Numbered from the stretch's first letter, positions 43,861 to 56,087 are shown. The stretch is 64,000 bases of DNA from Guadua angustifolia (GCA_036346375.1 CM070514.1:14288463-14352462); one strand, 5' to 3'. The notes: generated by a model from the sequence alone, not told the origin. Made by a program: numbers and translations.

Positions 43861-46147
43861 AGAAACTATGCATATAGAGATATATGCATATGACCATATA
43901 CACTTATATACTTAAAATACCCATATGTGCTTATAAGAGGAATAATGTGGAAAATGCACCCAAAAACCTTAGAAAAATCACCAAAAATTCAGAAATAGGT
44001 TCATGAGTATCTATATGTCATAGATATGCCTCACATGAATTTTTGATAATATTTTATTATGTAAACATATATATGTGTAAGCTTACCCATGAAGTGAAAA
44101 TATTCAAATGGTGACCAAAAATCCCACAAAAATTTAAATAGGTAGTTTACACCCTAGTTGACTCCTGAATCAAACCTTGCCCAAAGTTGACTTTGGTGGG
44201 ACCCACTGGCTAGTCTCTCTATCTCTTTCCTTGTGGGCATTCTTGCAAACATTTGCTCGGCACACCTCTTCTTCTATACTCTCCATTGGGCGCAGCTCTT
44301 GTTGCCGCCGATGCCTCTTTGCGCCTTGACTTTGGCCCTTGTCGTGTTGCTGCTGGTCCGACTCACTCTAACCGTGGACGCGACGCCTCCCAGCCTCTTC
44401 TGTACGCCTCCTCGCCACTGTCGCCCGACCAAGCCGTTTGCGGCCGGCAGCAGAGACATCTTTGCCAGAACCACGCGATCGTAGCTTTGGGTTGCCGCGT
44501 GGCTGCCCTTCCCTGCTTTGATTTCCCTATGATTGGAAACCACCCAAGCGCCATCGGTTTCCATCGCCGCACCCTCAGTTTAAGACCCCGCACGTCGCTA
44601 GCCCTTCCCACTCTCGCTCACTCTCTCGCAACCGTGCCATTCTCTTCGCCTCTCTCTCGCATTGCTCTGAGCCCAAGCATTCGGCCTGAGACTGCCTAAG
44701 CTCCCCAGAACACCTCTACCACTGTTGACAGCCGGAATCACCTCCTTTTGGATTACTTGCTCCTCGGTGAGCTTCACGCCATTTCCTCGTGCCATCAGTT
44801 GCGCCTTACCCTTCCTCACCTCGTGCTCGCCTTCTTTTGGACAGGGTTGCATGGAGTCGGCAGGTCACCCTGAACGCGCCACCGCCCCTGCTTGGCTTCC
44901 ACGTCGCCAAGCTATTCCAGGGCTCCCTGTAGCCTGACATTTACTCGGTGAGCTTTTTCTTCACTCCCTGATACCCATGCTCTAGTTTGCATGAACCACC
45001 ACCGTAGCACCGTGTTGCATGGTCACCGGCTTGGCTCCGCCGTTGCATGATGACATGCCGCATCCGGCCACCTTTGGCCTCGACGTGAGCAACCCTAGAT
45101 GCACGTAGTCACGCTGAATCCAACGAGTCCAAGAACAACCCAAATGGTGCACTGTAGCGCCGGCAAGCCGTCGGCGAAGCCTCAGCCCCGCGCGCGCTCT
45201 GGCTGGAGGTAGACGATGACCCACCACCATCGGATCCTCGCCAAGATTCGTGTGTTTGAACGTATGTGTCACTAACATGTGGGACCCAGCTGTCAGTATC
45301 GTTTCTTTTAAAATATCCCGCGAGAACCGTAGTGAGTCACTGACAGGTGGGCCCTGGACCCACTGTCAAGTCAAGTGGAGGCGTATTCCATGAGTATGCC
45401 TTCGACGTTGCGCTATCCCCGCCTCGCAGGAGACAGCCCTGCACTAACATGCGGGCCCAACCTGTCAGCTGAGCCGCGGCCCAGCGCGCGTGCGCTTCCC
45501 TCGTGCGGTGGCATATTTTGAAAATACGCCTTCGGCGTGTACTGCCCGGCCGCGAGATAGCGGGCCGCCTAGTACTGTTTATTCAGATTTTCTCTGGTTT
45601 ATCAATTTAAATAAATCCAGCAAATAAGAATGAATTTCTAAAAATAGTTAGAGATCTCCAGAAATTCTTGAAAAATTAGGTAAAATACTAGATGTCATTC
45701 TAGACTTTATAAAAATATGGGTTGTGAATAGTACTTAATATTTTCGCTAGTAAATTGTGTTCTAGCACTTTTTAGGGATTTCTCTAATATAGAAAATACA
45801 TAGAACAGTACAACAATTATTAAAAATATTATCTGAGCAAGGAAAAAAATCTAGAAAAATTGTAGAAAATACTAGATACACCCCTGGACATGAGAAAAAT
45901 ATGAAACCTATATTTGGACCATTATATCTTGCTAGAGCTAATTAGTAGCTTAATAATAATGTTAGGCAATTAAGAGTTTAACCCTATTCATGCAACCACC
46001 CACCTAGATTTGGTAGAATATGTAATCAACCTAAATAAATAATGGAAATACTCCAGACAAAAGAGAATTTTTGAATACTCATCTTAATAATGGTAAAAGC
46101 ATATGGTTATACAAACACATTTTCTATATATGGGCTAAATTAGGGTA

Positions 46148-46199
<52 letters not shown>

Positions 46200-47328
46200 A
46201 AATAGTCACTGCATGGAGCATATGCATAACATTTATCGAATTCATGGTTGGCATGAAAACCTTTATGCCAATATTCACGAAACTTTCTTGATAACTATGT
46301 AAGCTAGACTTTAGGTTTCCGCAAAATTAGCGAGATATGCTACGATAGCCAGTTGCGAATGCGATTGCATCTCATGCATCATCCTCTCTGCATCTAGATA
46401 TTTATTGTGGTTCTTGTCAATCGAATAGACGTAGAGGACCCACAAGGTTAATACCAGGACTCGGAGCAGCTGCAGGACCTTGAACCCGAACAAGGCGAGT
46501 TAATCTCTAACCCAGAATGTTTATCACCTTCCGGACTCATCTGAACTAGGTTATTTTCAAAGGAAAGTTGCCTAGCTAAGTATGATTCTCGAATTTGGTT
46601 CATATATAGAAATCAAATAGATGGGGAAGAATACTAGGATGAAGGCTTCAGTGATGGAGTTTAGGATGAGGTCATGTCTGGAATCGAAGCCTAGTGGCTC
46701 AGGGTGAGGACGAGAGAGGGGGTCTTAGGGGGGTTTATATAGAGACAAGAACGGCTTGTGTCAGCCAGGAGTGGGCTGGAATCCTATTCCAGGTAGAAAA
46801 AGGGTCGGAGTCCATTTCGGACTAGAATTCGATTCGGACATGACCTTTAGGACTTTTAGGAGGCTTAGGGGGGCTTGGGGCGACTAGGGTCGTCCAAGGG
46901 GCGGCAAGGGCCAAGCTAAGGTTGGGTTGGGCCTAAACAGGGCTAAAACAACTAGTAGAGCCTTTCTGAAGAACCCCTATTAAAGAAGCTAAGTGACTTT
47001 CCTCACTCAAGTAGTGAGTTTGAGAGTGACCGTTAGGGCGACCACTTGTACTTCTAGGCCTTGGCGACCTATAGTCTTGTTACGCAACACAGCTTCACTC
47101 GATTCAGTAAATCAATAGTTCAAACCAGCCCACTAATAGCTTAGATAGTGGCTTCCTTAATTATGTACTCAAAAGCGTAAGCAAAGATCCAAGCTTTCGA
47201 GGACCGAGATATTGACGGAAAAGGTAAGTACAGTGAATAAAAAACAATTATTAAATAAATGTTTTTTTGTTTTTATTTTTATAAATCAGGTGACAACTAA
47301 TAATTTAATTAGGATGTCACAGGTCGGG
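43861..47328 (-). repeat. Long LTR-like sequence, minus orientation
   Basis: The right end AGGATGTCACA gives TGTGACATCC on the minus strand, directly after Gy-D RT coding, as for an LTR start. Inside are a GC-rich zone (about 44250-45560) with GGGACCCAC and ACAGGTGGGCCC segments common in grass gypsy LTRs, an AT-rich zone, and a (TA)n run. A size near 3.5 kb fits long chromovirus LTRs. The left end and target duplication were not found. Open frames in the GC-rich zone have no motif. Confidence 0.45.
46152..46195. repeat. (TA)n microsatellite
   Basis: An uninterrupted run of about 22 TA units within the LTR-like sequence. Confidence 0.95.
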
Positions 47329-48113
47329 GCTTGTACCTCTTTCACATTAGAAGGAGGCTTCATATTCTCGATGTCTTCAATCTTTCCGGGATTAGCTCCG
47401 ATGCCAAGAGATCCGATCATGTAGCCAAGTAGCCTACCCGATTGTAAACCAAAGGTGCACTTATCCAGATTTAGCTTTACCCAGTGGTGGTTTAGATTGT
47501 GGAACGTTTCCTTCAGATCCACCACATGATCTAAATCTTCCTTACTTTTGACGACTATGTCATCCACATAAACTTCTAGGTTCCTCCCAATATGATCGGG
47601 GAAAGTTTTCTGCATGAGGCATTGGAAAGTAGCCCTAGCATTCCGCAGACCGAAAGACATGGTCATGTAGTAGAAAGTGCCAAATAGAGTGATGAAAGCA
47701 GTTTTCTCTTCATCCTCCAGTGAGATGCTTATTTGGTGGTAGCCAGAGTACGCATCCAAGAAACTCATAAGTCTGGAATCCACCGTAGCATCGACGAGTT
47801 GGTCGATGCGTGGTAGCGGGAAATTGTCCTTGGGACAAGCCACATTGACGCCAGTGTGGTCTACGCACATACGCCATTTTCCTTCTTTCTTTTTGATGAT
47901 GACCGGGTTCACAAGCCACTCAATGTGCTCAACTTCCCAGATAAACCCAGCCTTTAGCAATTTTTCCAGGTGCTCTCGGATAATGCCAGTTTTGAAGTCA
48001 AAAAACTTTTGCAGCTTTTGGCGGACAGGCCTCTTATCAGGTCGGATAGCGAGCCTATGCTCGATCACCTCCCTTAGGACACCGGGCATGTCAGATGGTT
48101 CCCAGGCAAACAC
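47310..48113 (-). pseudogene. Gy-D reverse transcriptase, open frame, truncated
   Basis: An open frame from MFAWEPSDMPGVLREV (48113) contains KWRMCVDHTGVNVACPKD, SFLDAYSGYHQI with the first catalytic aspartate, YMTMSFGLRNARATFQ, and the catalytic YVDDIVVKS box (47570-47544), then KCTFGLQSGRLLGYM and NPGKIEDIENMKPP. It ends at the LTR-like border at about 47328, before RNase H. All RT motifs are intact in this 270-codon stretch, making it the best preserved RT in the window. A stop upstream (about 48150) separates it from the protease linker. Confidence 0.9.
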
Positions 48114-48159
48114 ATCTACGTTAGCCTGAAGGAAGGCAATGAGCTCAAGTTCCTATTTG

Positions 48160-48845
48160 GGGTTTAAGCTAACCCCCAAATGGATGACTTTGTGCTGCTC
48201 CTCTTCCGAAAGAGGCACCGCTTTTGTCTCCCCTCCTAGTTGAAGAGAGATCCTGGGCCGGTGGATTTCCTCTGTTCTTGCTCTAGTCCTCTTTGTGGGA
48301 ATTGTCCGGCTATGGACAGAGCCCGTTGGTTGCAATCAAGGGAAGCTTTGTAACTCCCTTTAACTGTTATCACCCCTTCGACCCAGGGATTTTCACAAAT
48401 TGATAGGCGTAATGCGTGGCGGCCATGAATTTGGTTAGAGCCGGCCGGCCAAGTATAGCATTGTAGGGCAACGCTATGTCCACGACATCAAACGTGATTA
48501 GCTCTGTCCTGAAGTTGGCCAGTTTGTCGAAGGTTACGGGAAACACTATTTGGCCCAAGGGCTTCACAGTTTGCCCGAGGACAATGCCATGAAAGGGAAT
48601 GGTGATGTCCCTTATCTTGGAACGAGGGATCTACATCTCGTCCAGTACTCTCGCGGAGATAATGTCAAGGGAACTTCGTCCATCTACGAGCACACGCCCA
48701 ACAGTATAATTGCTGATGGTTGGCGCCACTATCATGGGAAGCTTTTGAGGTTTGGACGATCCGGGGACAATCTTCCCGGAGAATGTCAAGGCCTGGTCAA
48801 CCCATCTCAGTTGTTCAGGTTGAGCTTTCCCAGTTTCCAAGTGGT
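48160..48845 (-). pseudogene. Gy-D aspartic protease, broken
   Basis: The minus strand reads QLRWVDQALTFS (near 48800), then RVLVDGRSSLDIISARVLDE (about 48640-48700), where DGR replaces the usual DGG, a stop near 48631, the GIVLGQTVKPLGQ stretch, FDVVDIALPYNAILGRPALT (about 48435-48495), and KGVITVKGSYKASLDC. The linker to RT then passes through several stops. The catalytic aspartate is present. Confidence 0.85.
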
Positions 48846-49373
48846 GTACTACCCGCGCGACCGCCTTGTAGTTTCCAAGGGCCTCCTCTTCCTTCCCTTT
48901 TGTCTCCCTCTCTCACTCTGCTCTCTCTTATGTGGCTAAGACCCGATGGGGAACAGGGAACAACAAGCCGGCCTTCACTTCTTTTCTTCTTGGCCGCCGC
49001 AACCCCCAAAAGCTGGCCGAGCTCATCTCCTTGGCCGGTGAGGCTTTCCTCTTGGACGGCCTCCTCTCTCAATCTCTCAATCCCTCTCTCAAATGAACAC
49101 AGCACGAACAAAGCACGAAGTTTTAGAGGAATTTTTTATTTCAATTTTGATGATTTGGGGATTTCACAAGCCTCCTCATGAGGCACGGTGGGGGAGGGAC
49201 TCCCCCTCTCCCTCTCACACACACACAGGGCTACATGGTGGATGGATGCCACCCTAAGCCTCCTCCACCCCTCCTTATATAGCCCGCGGTCCCTTCGCCC
49301 CGAAGGAACCGCAAACCTGACCCGGGTTTTAACCAAGGGCTAACCCGTAACCCGACCAGGGGTTTTTCAACAC
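48846..49373 (-). repeat. Sire-C LTR, 5'-terminal part, minus orientation
   Basis: Starts TGTGTTGAAAAACCCCTGG on the minus strand at about 49373 and has a TATA box GGCTATATAAG (49283-49273) about 90 bp later. The sequence upstream (49384-49490) matches the Sire-A 3' region 59090-59165, so this would be a 3' LTR. It ends at the border with Gy-D protease near 48845 without a recognisable CA end. Confidence 0.6.
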
Positions 49374-50581
49374 ACAGGCTGACCCCACTAGCTAGAGCAA
49401 ATAGCAATGCTAATCACGCATGATAGCAACCTATGAGGTGGGAGAAAAACTAAAAAACTAAAACCAAAACACTTGGGCACCAACAACTAGAGCAAGAATA
49501 AGAAGGCAGTCTAAAATCAATCACAAAAACCACACTTGGAAATAGCTACAGGATCCACATAACCCTAGACTAATGAAACCATATCCACATGAAAAACAAC
49601 AGCAAGGTGCAACACGCAACATCATGCTGACAGTAGAAGCTAAGCAAGGTGCAACACGCAACAGCATGCTAGGAGGAATAATATGAAAGTCTAGGCATAA
49701 GCAGATCACAGTAACTACTCTAAATATGGCAATGGGAAAGAAAATGAATATATGCCACAATGAAGCACATGCTACTAGATATCACATGAGCAAGATATGA
49801 GAATGACAATAAGAGATGATCATGCACATAGCAAGCCATGAACAGCCTCAAGCTCCATATATCCATGGTCACAATAATACCATTCACATATGGCAAACAC
49901 GCCCAACATCAGGGGCAAACCAAACCAAACCGACCAAAAAGGTCAAACCGCCAATATGGAAGTAAGTGATGACCATGGACACATAGGCAAGATACTACAC
50001 ACAGCAAGATATATACACGATGGGAAAGCATGCCATAAACGAAGATTACAAGCTCATGTGAAACAGGTATGAAGCATATACATATGAAAGGCATGATGAT
50101 CATGAGTTATACAAGGCACAAGACAATAAACAAGCTATATGATCCTAACCACAGTAAGAACACTCAACATGTAGCAAACCATCTGACATAAAATGTTAGG
50201 AACACCAAGGCCAACTTGTGGCACAAACTCTGGCATCACACGCCAAGACACAAAGCTAACATGGATGTAATGAAAGATCAGGATCATACCACCTATATAC
50301 TACTCATGACAAGATAAAACACATGATATGAAATACATGCCTATAGATAAAACAGATGCTCATACTGGATAATAGCATGAAAAGATAAATCAAAAGAATC
50401 ACATGCTAAAACTCATGTCTACCAAAAAATCATAAAACGGGAGCAGGGAGATGAACTAGCCGGGACAAATAAAAGAGAAATAAAAACTAAACAAGTCCTA
50501 GCAAAATACATGAAGTACACACAAGGACATAAGACAGGAAAAACAACAAAATGTTTGAAAGACACAAACTGAGCAATCTAA
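49374..50581 (-). other. Sirevirus-type non-coding sequence
   Basis: No coding frame. 49384-49490 is homologous in reverse to 59090-59165 (ATAGGTTGCTATCATGCGTG). A short duplicated segment GCAAGGTGCAACACGCAACA occurs at about 49601 and 49644. The rest is CATG/ATG-rich and unassigned. Confidence 0.5.
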
Positions 50582-50735
50582 ACCGGGGTTTTAACAGGCC
50601 AACCCGCAACCAGAAACAAATCCAAACCAAACTAGGGTTTTATCAGGCTAACCCCCAACCAGAAACAGATCCAAACCAAACCAGGGTTTTATCAGGCTAA
50701 CCCGCAACCAGAAACAGATCCAAACCAAACCAGGG
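50582..50735. repeat. Three tandem copies of a ~53-bp unit
   Basis: Three units carry the core AACCAGAAACAGATCCAAACC followed by an A-to-G variable AAACCAGGGTTTTATCAGGC segment, with small differences between copies. They lie downstream of the TATA box of the Sire-B LTR in its reading direction. Confidence 0.85.
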
Positions 50736-51917
50736 TTTTCAAACTGCCTTTTTATTTCTTCCACAAGAAATACAAAAGGGAAACCAAAACTCTCTCAAAC
50801 ATGAGAGGTGATACAAACCAGGCCATAGTAACACCCAGGGCTCCAAGAGCAGCTCCTCCCCCCTAAGGGTCCTATTTATAGCCTACAACCTGCCCCACTC
50901 ATGGGCTTGAACCTGGGCTACCCACAAGCCCAACACACATGTGGGTTCACTCACGCACTAATCTCAGAGCACCTCTAGACCACCTCCAATGGCCTCAACA
51001 CCTCCTGAGCATTAGCACCCCCCTTTTGATGCTAGCATCTCCCCTTGCTTTAGCCCGATGCTTCCCTCACCGCGAACCCCGCGATCGGCCTCCAACCGAC
51101 CCGCAAGCCCGCCTGACCGGAAGCCATCCAAGCCACTCGCACCCGGGTCAATCACCTGCATCCAAAGGTCCACAAAACACCCACAAACACATGGAAATAC
51201 ATGGAAACAAACCACACCACGATTGGGGTTAGAAAGGACTCAAAACAGAACAAAACACACAAAAAACGGCTGGCGGACACTTTGTCCGGCCACGGACATG
51301 ATCCGTGGCTTATTCGATGGAGTAGCCGCTCTGAAACCGATTTGTACTTCACCGGACCACCGGATCCGGTGGCGTGAAACAGTGGAATGCAGAACGAAAT
51401 CTTTTGAATCTTTTGGGACCGCATGCCGGCACATAGCCCGACGATCACGACCTGATCCGGTGGGGACCTGAACCTTTGTCCGACAACCACCGGACATCCG
51501 TCGGTGACTCCGGTGACGGACACAGTCCGGTGAAACACAAAACCTGACTGACACGCACCGGACCCCGATCCGGCGCGGCCGGACGCCACCGCCGGACACT
51601 GTCCGGCGCCACCGGACACAGTCCGGTGAAAGTATCGACAAAACCTGACAGGCCGACACGCCTCTGTCACGCCACGGACCTTTGTCTGATGAGGATGGCT
51701 GCCCTTTAGCTCAAAACTTGCGATGAATTGCCGGAGCTTCCGCCACTGCTCTAGGCACATCCTAGGGGTATAAAGGTAATCTAGGGACACTCCAAAACTA
51801 CACTTGGCCATAGTAGACCAAGAGACACCTAGGAGGGGTACAAAACGCGGGGAAAGACCTCCCGAAACCAGACCAACCCCTCACTTTGTCAATAGCTCAT
51901 CACAACGAAACTCAACA
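50736..51917 (-). repeat. Sire-B 3' LTR, minus orientation, with CCGGAC palindromes
   Basis: Starts TGTTGAGTTTCGTTGTGATG at 51917, directly after the purine tract AAGGGGGAG. It has CCGGACACTGTCCGG-type palindromes (about 51335-51640) and a TATA box CTATAAATAG (50881-50872). It resembles the Sire-A LTR up to just beyond the TATA box and then diverges. The end is not defined and may run left of 50736. Confidence 0.75.
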
Positions 51918-53255
51918 CTCCCCCTTGATGAGCATATTGACAAACCCCAGAAAATGCAAGAAGTGAAGTTTTGAGGTAGGTGCGAAACAAAAGAAGTCCC
52001 AAAAGATTTTTAGAAATTTCAGCTCCCCCTGACTCCCCCTGACAAAGTGCATCCAAACTCACCCAAACTCAAACATCCAAACTCCAAAACATCTCCCCCT
52101 ACTCCAAAACATTTCAGCTCCCAAAGCATCTCCCCCTTTTAACAACTTCCAAAACATCGACTCTTGCTCCACCTTTCTCCCCCTTTTGGCAATATGAACA
52201 TCAAGGAACCAACTCCCCCTTTAAAGCTCAGCCAATAAACCAACAAACCCCGAACATGCTCATGCAAAAGAAATGAAAACCTAGAAGGGGCTTTGTAACT
52301 TAACCAAACAGATAAAGGAAAAATGAAATTTAGGCTCCAATTTTGCCAAAGTTTCACAAGTTTAGGAGTGAAAAGATTGTTTTATTCAAACTTGGGAATT
52401 AAAAACCTTTTTGAAAAAAATCAAGGATCTTGCCAAAGGAGAGACTTAAGACCAATAGAAATGCCCATGCCCAAGACATAGATCGATCAAGAAGTCACAT
52501 GTGCCACGAGGAGAAACTAGAATTTTTGTGCCCATTTTTCACACTCTTTTTGAGTTCTTTTTTTTCTTGAATAAAACAAAAGAGTGATTGCTAGCAAAGC
52601 ACATCCCGAGGGTCACTGGAAATGGCCTCCTAGGTCACCCGCAAAATATTTTTTGCGCAAACTTCAGATTTTAGAAAGGCGCTAGTAGAGCACGTCCCTG
52701 AGGCCATCAGGCAACGACCCCCTAGGTTGCTTTCCTCCTCGTGTTTGTTTGCATTTTTTTCTTTTCCCTCTTTGGAAATAAACACAGACAAATGGGCATT
52801 TTTTGGAAAGAATTTCACAACGTGGCAAAAGGACTCTCAAGCAACCCTGTTCTCGAAACACAAACACGTCTAATGCAAATGAGTTCTCCTCGAGCAAGAA
52901 ACATATTTCATCAACTTTCAGAAAAAAATTTCAAACTTTCTTAAACCTTTTCCCAACTAAAACAAGTTTGCTCAAGGCTCATTTTGAAAACCACAATAAC
53001 ATTTTGGCCTTACCAAAATGGTTAAAAGACAAAGCCCTGGAAAATGAAAAACAACAGGACTAAATGCGAATGCAGAAGACAAACTCCCCCTCAAAACAAG
53101 AACTCCTGAAAAGCAAAGAAGAAAAACAACAAACTACTCCAAACACCCCAAGCCACTGGGAAGGGAAGCAAGTCTCGACTCGACTAGAGAAACCAAACAC
53201 AAACCCTGTCTACCCAGTGGCCTCAAAACACCTGCTAGACCCAAAAGTCCATGAG
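51918..53255 (-). other. Sire-B 3' non-coding region with multiple polypurine tracts
   Basis: Reverse homologue of Sire-A 59166-60475. On the minus strand AGGGGGAG-type tracts occur repeatedly (complement CTCCCCCT near 51918, 52025, 52035, 52101, 52131, 52187 and 52212). Multiple polypurine tracts before the 3' LTR are a known trait of Sireviruses. It joins LTR sequence directly at 53255/53256, so the whole internal coding region is deleted. Confidence 0.8.
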
Positions 53256-54051
53256 AGACCCACAAACACATGGAAATACATGGAAACAAACCACACCACG
53301 ATTGGGGTTAGAAAGGACTCAAAACAGAACAAAACACACAAAAACGGCTGGCCGGGACACTTTGTCCGTGCCATCGCCAATTTCTGACACAAATTTAAGC
53401 ACATTTCAGTGGAGTAGCCGCTATGAAACCGATTTTGTACTTCACCGGACACAGTCCGGCGATCCACCGGACCTGATTCGGCGATGGAAAACAATGGAGT
53501 AACGGACTCGAAATCTTTTTGAATGGCGGACCTGATCCGGTGGGACACTGAAACGGTCGACAATCTTGCGACCGAACCTCGTCCGGTGACTCACCGGACA
53601 TAGTCCGGTGAAACCTGAACGGCATCTTGACCGTCACGACCTGATCTGGTGACCACCGGTTCACATCCGGTGAAACCTAAACTCGACCGACACGCGCCGG
53701 ACCCGATCCGGCGGCGATACATCACGGACATCGTCCGCAACGGACACTGATCCGGTGAAAGTACCGACAAAACCTGACAGGCCGACACGCCTCTGTACCG
53801 CCGCCGGACACAGTCCGGTGAGGCTGAAAACTGCCCCTAGCTCAAAACTTGTACAGTAAATTGCCGGAGCTTCCGCCACTACTCTAGGCACATCCTAGGG
53901 GTATAAAGGTAATCTAGGGACACTCCAAAACTACACTTGGCCATAGTAGACCAAGAGACACCTAGGAGGGGTACAAAACGCGGGGAAAGACCTCCCGAAA
54001 CCAGACCAAACCCCTCACTTTGTCAATAGCTCATCACAACGAAACTCAACA
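53256..54051 (-). repeat. Sire-B 5' LTR, first ~800 bp only
   Basis: Starts TGTTGAGTTTCGTTGTGATG at 54051 on the minus strand, contains the palindrome array (53445-53820), and stops at CCATGTGTTTGTG (53256), where 3' region sequence follows. The same point in the 3' LTR is near 51190. Confidence 0.85.
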
Positions 54052-56017
54052 AGAGTAGTGGCGGAAGCTCCGGCATCTTTGCCGTGCAAGTTTGAGCTAG
54101 GGCCACGTTTTTCAGCCTCGCCGGACTGTGTCCGGTGCGGGTATTCGATCATGCTGGATCGTCAGAGTTTTCGGTACTTTCACCGGATCGTGTCCGCAAA
54201 AGCGTCGGTCGTGCGGATCGAGGTCCGTCTTGGCCGAGAGTTCAGTGTTTGCGGATCAGAACCGGTGGTCACGGACAAAGGTCCAAGGATTCGCCAAGGT
54301 CCGTTTCGGTTTCACCGGACAAGAACGGTGGTCACCGGACAAAGGTCCGTGACGTCGCCGGCCTGTTTCAGATGTCGTGGATCGGTCGATGTGTTTCACG
54401 GGTTTCACCGGTCGGTGGTCACCGGACAATGTCCTGTGACGGCCGATTCCGTTACGTGTTTCACGAAGCGTGTCCGGTGGTCACCGGACAGTGTCCGGTG
54501 AAGTTCATCTCATTTTCGTAGCGCCTACTCATCTATTTTGTACTTTGCCGGACTGTGTCCGGTGAATCGCCGGACAATGTCCGGTGAAGTACATTTTGCT
54601 TTCGTAGAGGTTACTCTACCGTTTTTACGTGTCGCCGGACTGTGTCCGGTGGGTGACCGGACAGAGTCCGGCCAGGCTATTTTTTGTGACATTTTCACTG
54701 TTTTGTTTTGAATTGTGCTAATTCTAACCCCGATCGAGGATCGTTTGTTTCCATGTGTTTTTGGATATGTTTTGGACTTGTGGACGCAGGTGATGGGCTC
54801 GGTGCAAGTGGAGCGGATAGTCTCTCGATGAGACGGGCTGGCGGCCCGGTTGGAGGTCGGGTGCGGAGCTCGTGGTGAGGGGAGATATCGTGACAAAGCA
54901 CAAGATATCACGGTTTCTAAATATCACACGGATGCTCTGGAAGGCTGACATTGTTGGAGGTGATCAAGATGCGCCTTGAGATTCGTGTGTGTGTGAACCC
55001 ACTTGTTAGATGGGCTTTAGTGGGTGGCCCGGGTTAAGCCCAAGTGTGGGCTGATGTGAGGCTATAAATAGGACCCCAGGGGAGAGTTGTGCTGCTCTTG
55101 CTCTTGGTGATCCTGTTTTGTGCCTAGTTGTATTACCTCTCTTGGAGAGAGTGTTGTTTCCCGGTTGATTTCAACTCTTGAATGAAATCGGTAGTTTGGC
55201 ACATGTGTGTTCATGCGGTGTGATGCTCTTGCACTTGTTTAGACCTGTTTGTGTGGTTTGATTTCGTGCTGCCTTCTTCCTCTTCTTCCTCCCTTCCCTT
55301 TTGAAGGTTATTTGGTTTTTGGGTAGAATATGCATGTGGCTTGAGGTGCTACTTGTAGCTGCTGTTTGTGAGTAGAAAGTATGTGATTTGGGATCTTTTG
55401 GAACCCAAGAATCACCCCTCAAACAAACTCAAACAGCCAGCTTGGTTTTCCTCTAGTTTTTCCATTTCTTTCACTTGATTTCTTGTGATTTGTAGCCAAT
55501 CAAATGTGTGAGTTGCGGGGCTGCGTGTCCGGTGTGAGTTTGTGGGGAGTTGCATCTCCCGGGTCATTTACTTCCCTGTTATTTACATTTCCGCAATTTA
55601 CTTTCCACAATTTACTTTCAGCACTTTACTTTCAGTTGAGTTATGAGTGGAATTTGGGTGATATTTGTGTGAGTTCTTTTTGAGTTTGAGTCATCCCTGT
55701 TTGAACCTCCCCTCCTTCTAATTCTATGCTTGATGGCTCAAGCGATTCTTCATCTCGATTGAGGTTTGTGCTATTCAATTGTTGATTATCAAGGTTCTTC
55801 TTAGCCTTTTCTTTTATTTTGCTCTCTTGTGATGATCTGGTCCATCCAGGTCTGAACTAGTCCAGTTGTTTGTCTCTAGTGACGATCTGGTCCTTCCGGA
55901 TCCAAACTAGTCCTTTTTGTGTTTTGAGTTTTTGGGGGTAGAAAATCAAAAATATTCCCTGAGCGAAAAACGGCTACCATTCACCCCCCCCCCTCTGTTC
56001 GCCGTGGTGATTTCACA
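54052..56017 (+). repeat. Sire-A 5' LTR (first 165 bp missing)
   Basis: Begins at AGAGTAGTGGCGG, equivalent to 60641 in the 3' LTR. It has a palindrome array (54118-54670), a TATA box CTATAAATAG (55063-55072), and two imperfect repeats GATCTGGTCC...ACTAGTCC (55835-55912). It ends GGTGATTTCACA. Confidence 0.9.
54118..54670. repeat. Array of CCGGACnnTGTCCGG palindromes in the Sire-A 5' LTR
   Basis: Near-perfect palindromes such as CCGGACTGTGTCCGGTG and CACCGGACAGTGTCCGGTG recur at about 54121, 54480, 54548, 54572, 54634 and 54657, with decayed copies between. The same array is in the 3' LTR (60760-61260) and, reversed, in Sire-B (51335-51640; 53445-53820). CACCGGAC...GTCCGGTG palindromes are known in Sirevirus LTRs of grasses. 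Their role is unproven. Confidence 0.9.
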
Positions 56018-56018
56018 G

Positions 56019-56030
56019 TGGTATCAGAGC
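56019..56030 (+). promoter_or_regulatory. Sire-A primer-binding site (initiator Met tRNA)
   Basis: TGGTATCAGAGC lies one base after the LTR end. It is the standard plant retrotransposon PBS complementary to the 3' end of initiator tRNA-Met. Confidence 0.95.
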
Positions 56031-56087
56031 TTCGTTGTGTTTCTTGCAAACCTTGACCGGTTTTAGAAACCTTTCCTGCCGTCCACC

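Larger units (their letters stand above)
47310..48845 (-). mobile_element. Gy-D: Tat-type Ty3/gypsy protease-RT fragment
   Basis: A minus-strand pol fragment bordered on the right by a Sirevirus LTR and on the left by an LTR-like sequence that starts exactly after the codons EVQAPT. No LTR of its own was identified. The sequence is distinct from Gy-A and Gy-B at the protein level but belongs to the same lineage. Confidence 0.85.

Noticed and set aside
44253..44699. 148-codon plus frame and overlapping minus frames in a GC-rich zone
   Set aside because: Inside LTR-like sequence. Openness is explained by GC content, and no domain is present.
46311..46493. 60-codon minus frame
   Set aside because: Short, no motif, inside LTR-like sequence.
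51152..51811. 219-codon minus frame rich in Cys, Val and Arg
   Set aside because: Reads through the CCGGAC palindrome array and leader of the Sire-B LTR. The repetitive pattern comes from the DNA repeats.
54058..54521. Overlapping plus frames with repeated VVTGQCPV-like words
   Set aside because: Same explanation: translation of palindromic LTR repeats.
56019..56030. Possible tRNA-Met gene fragment
   Set aside because: Only the 12-base PBS is present. No cloverleaf sequence follows.
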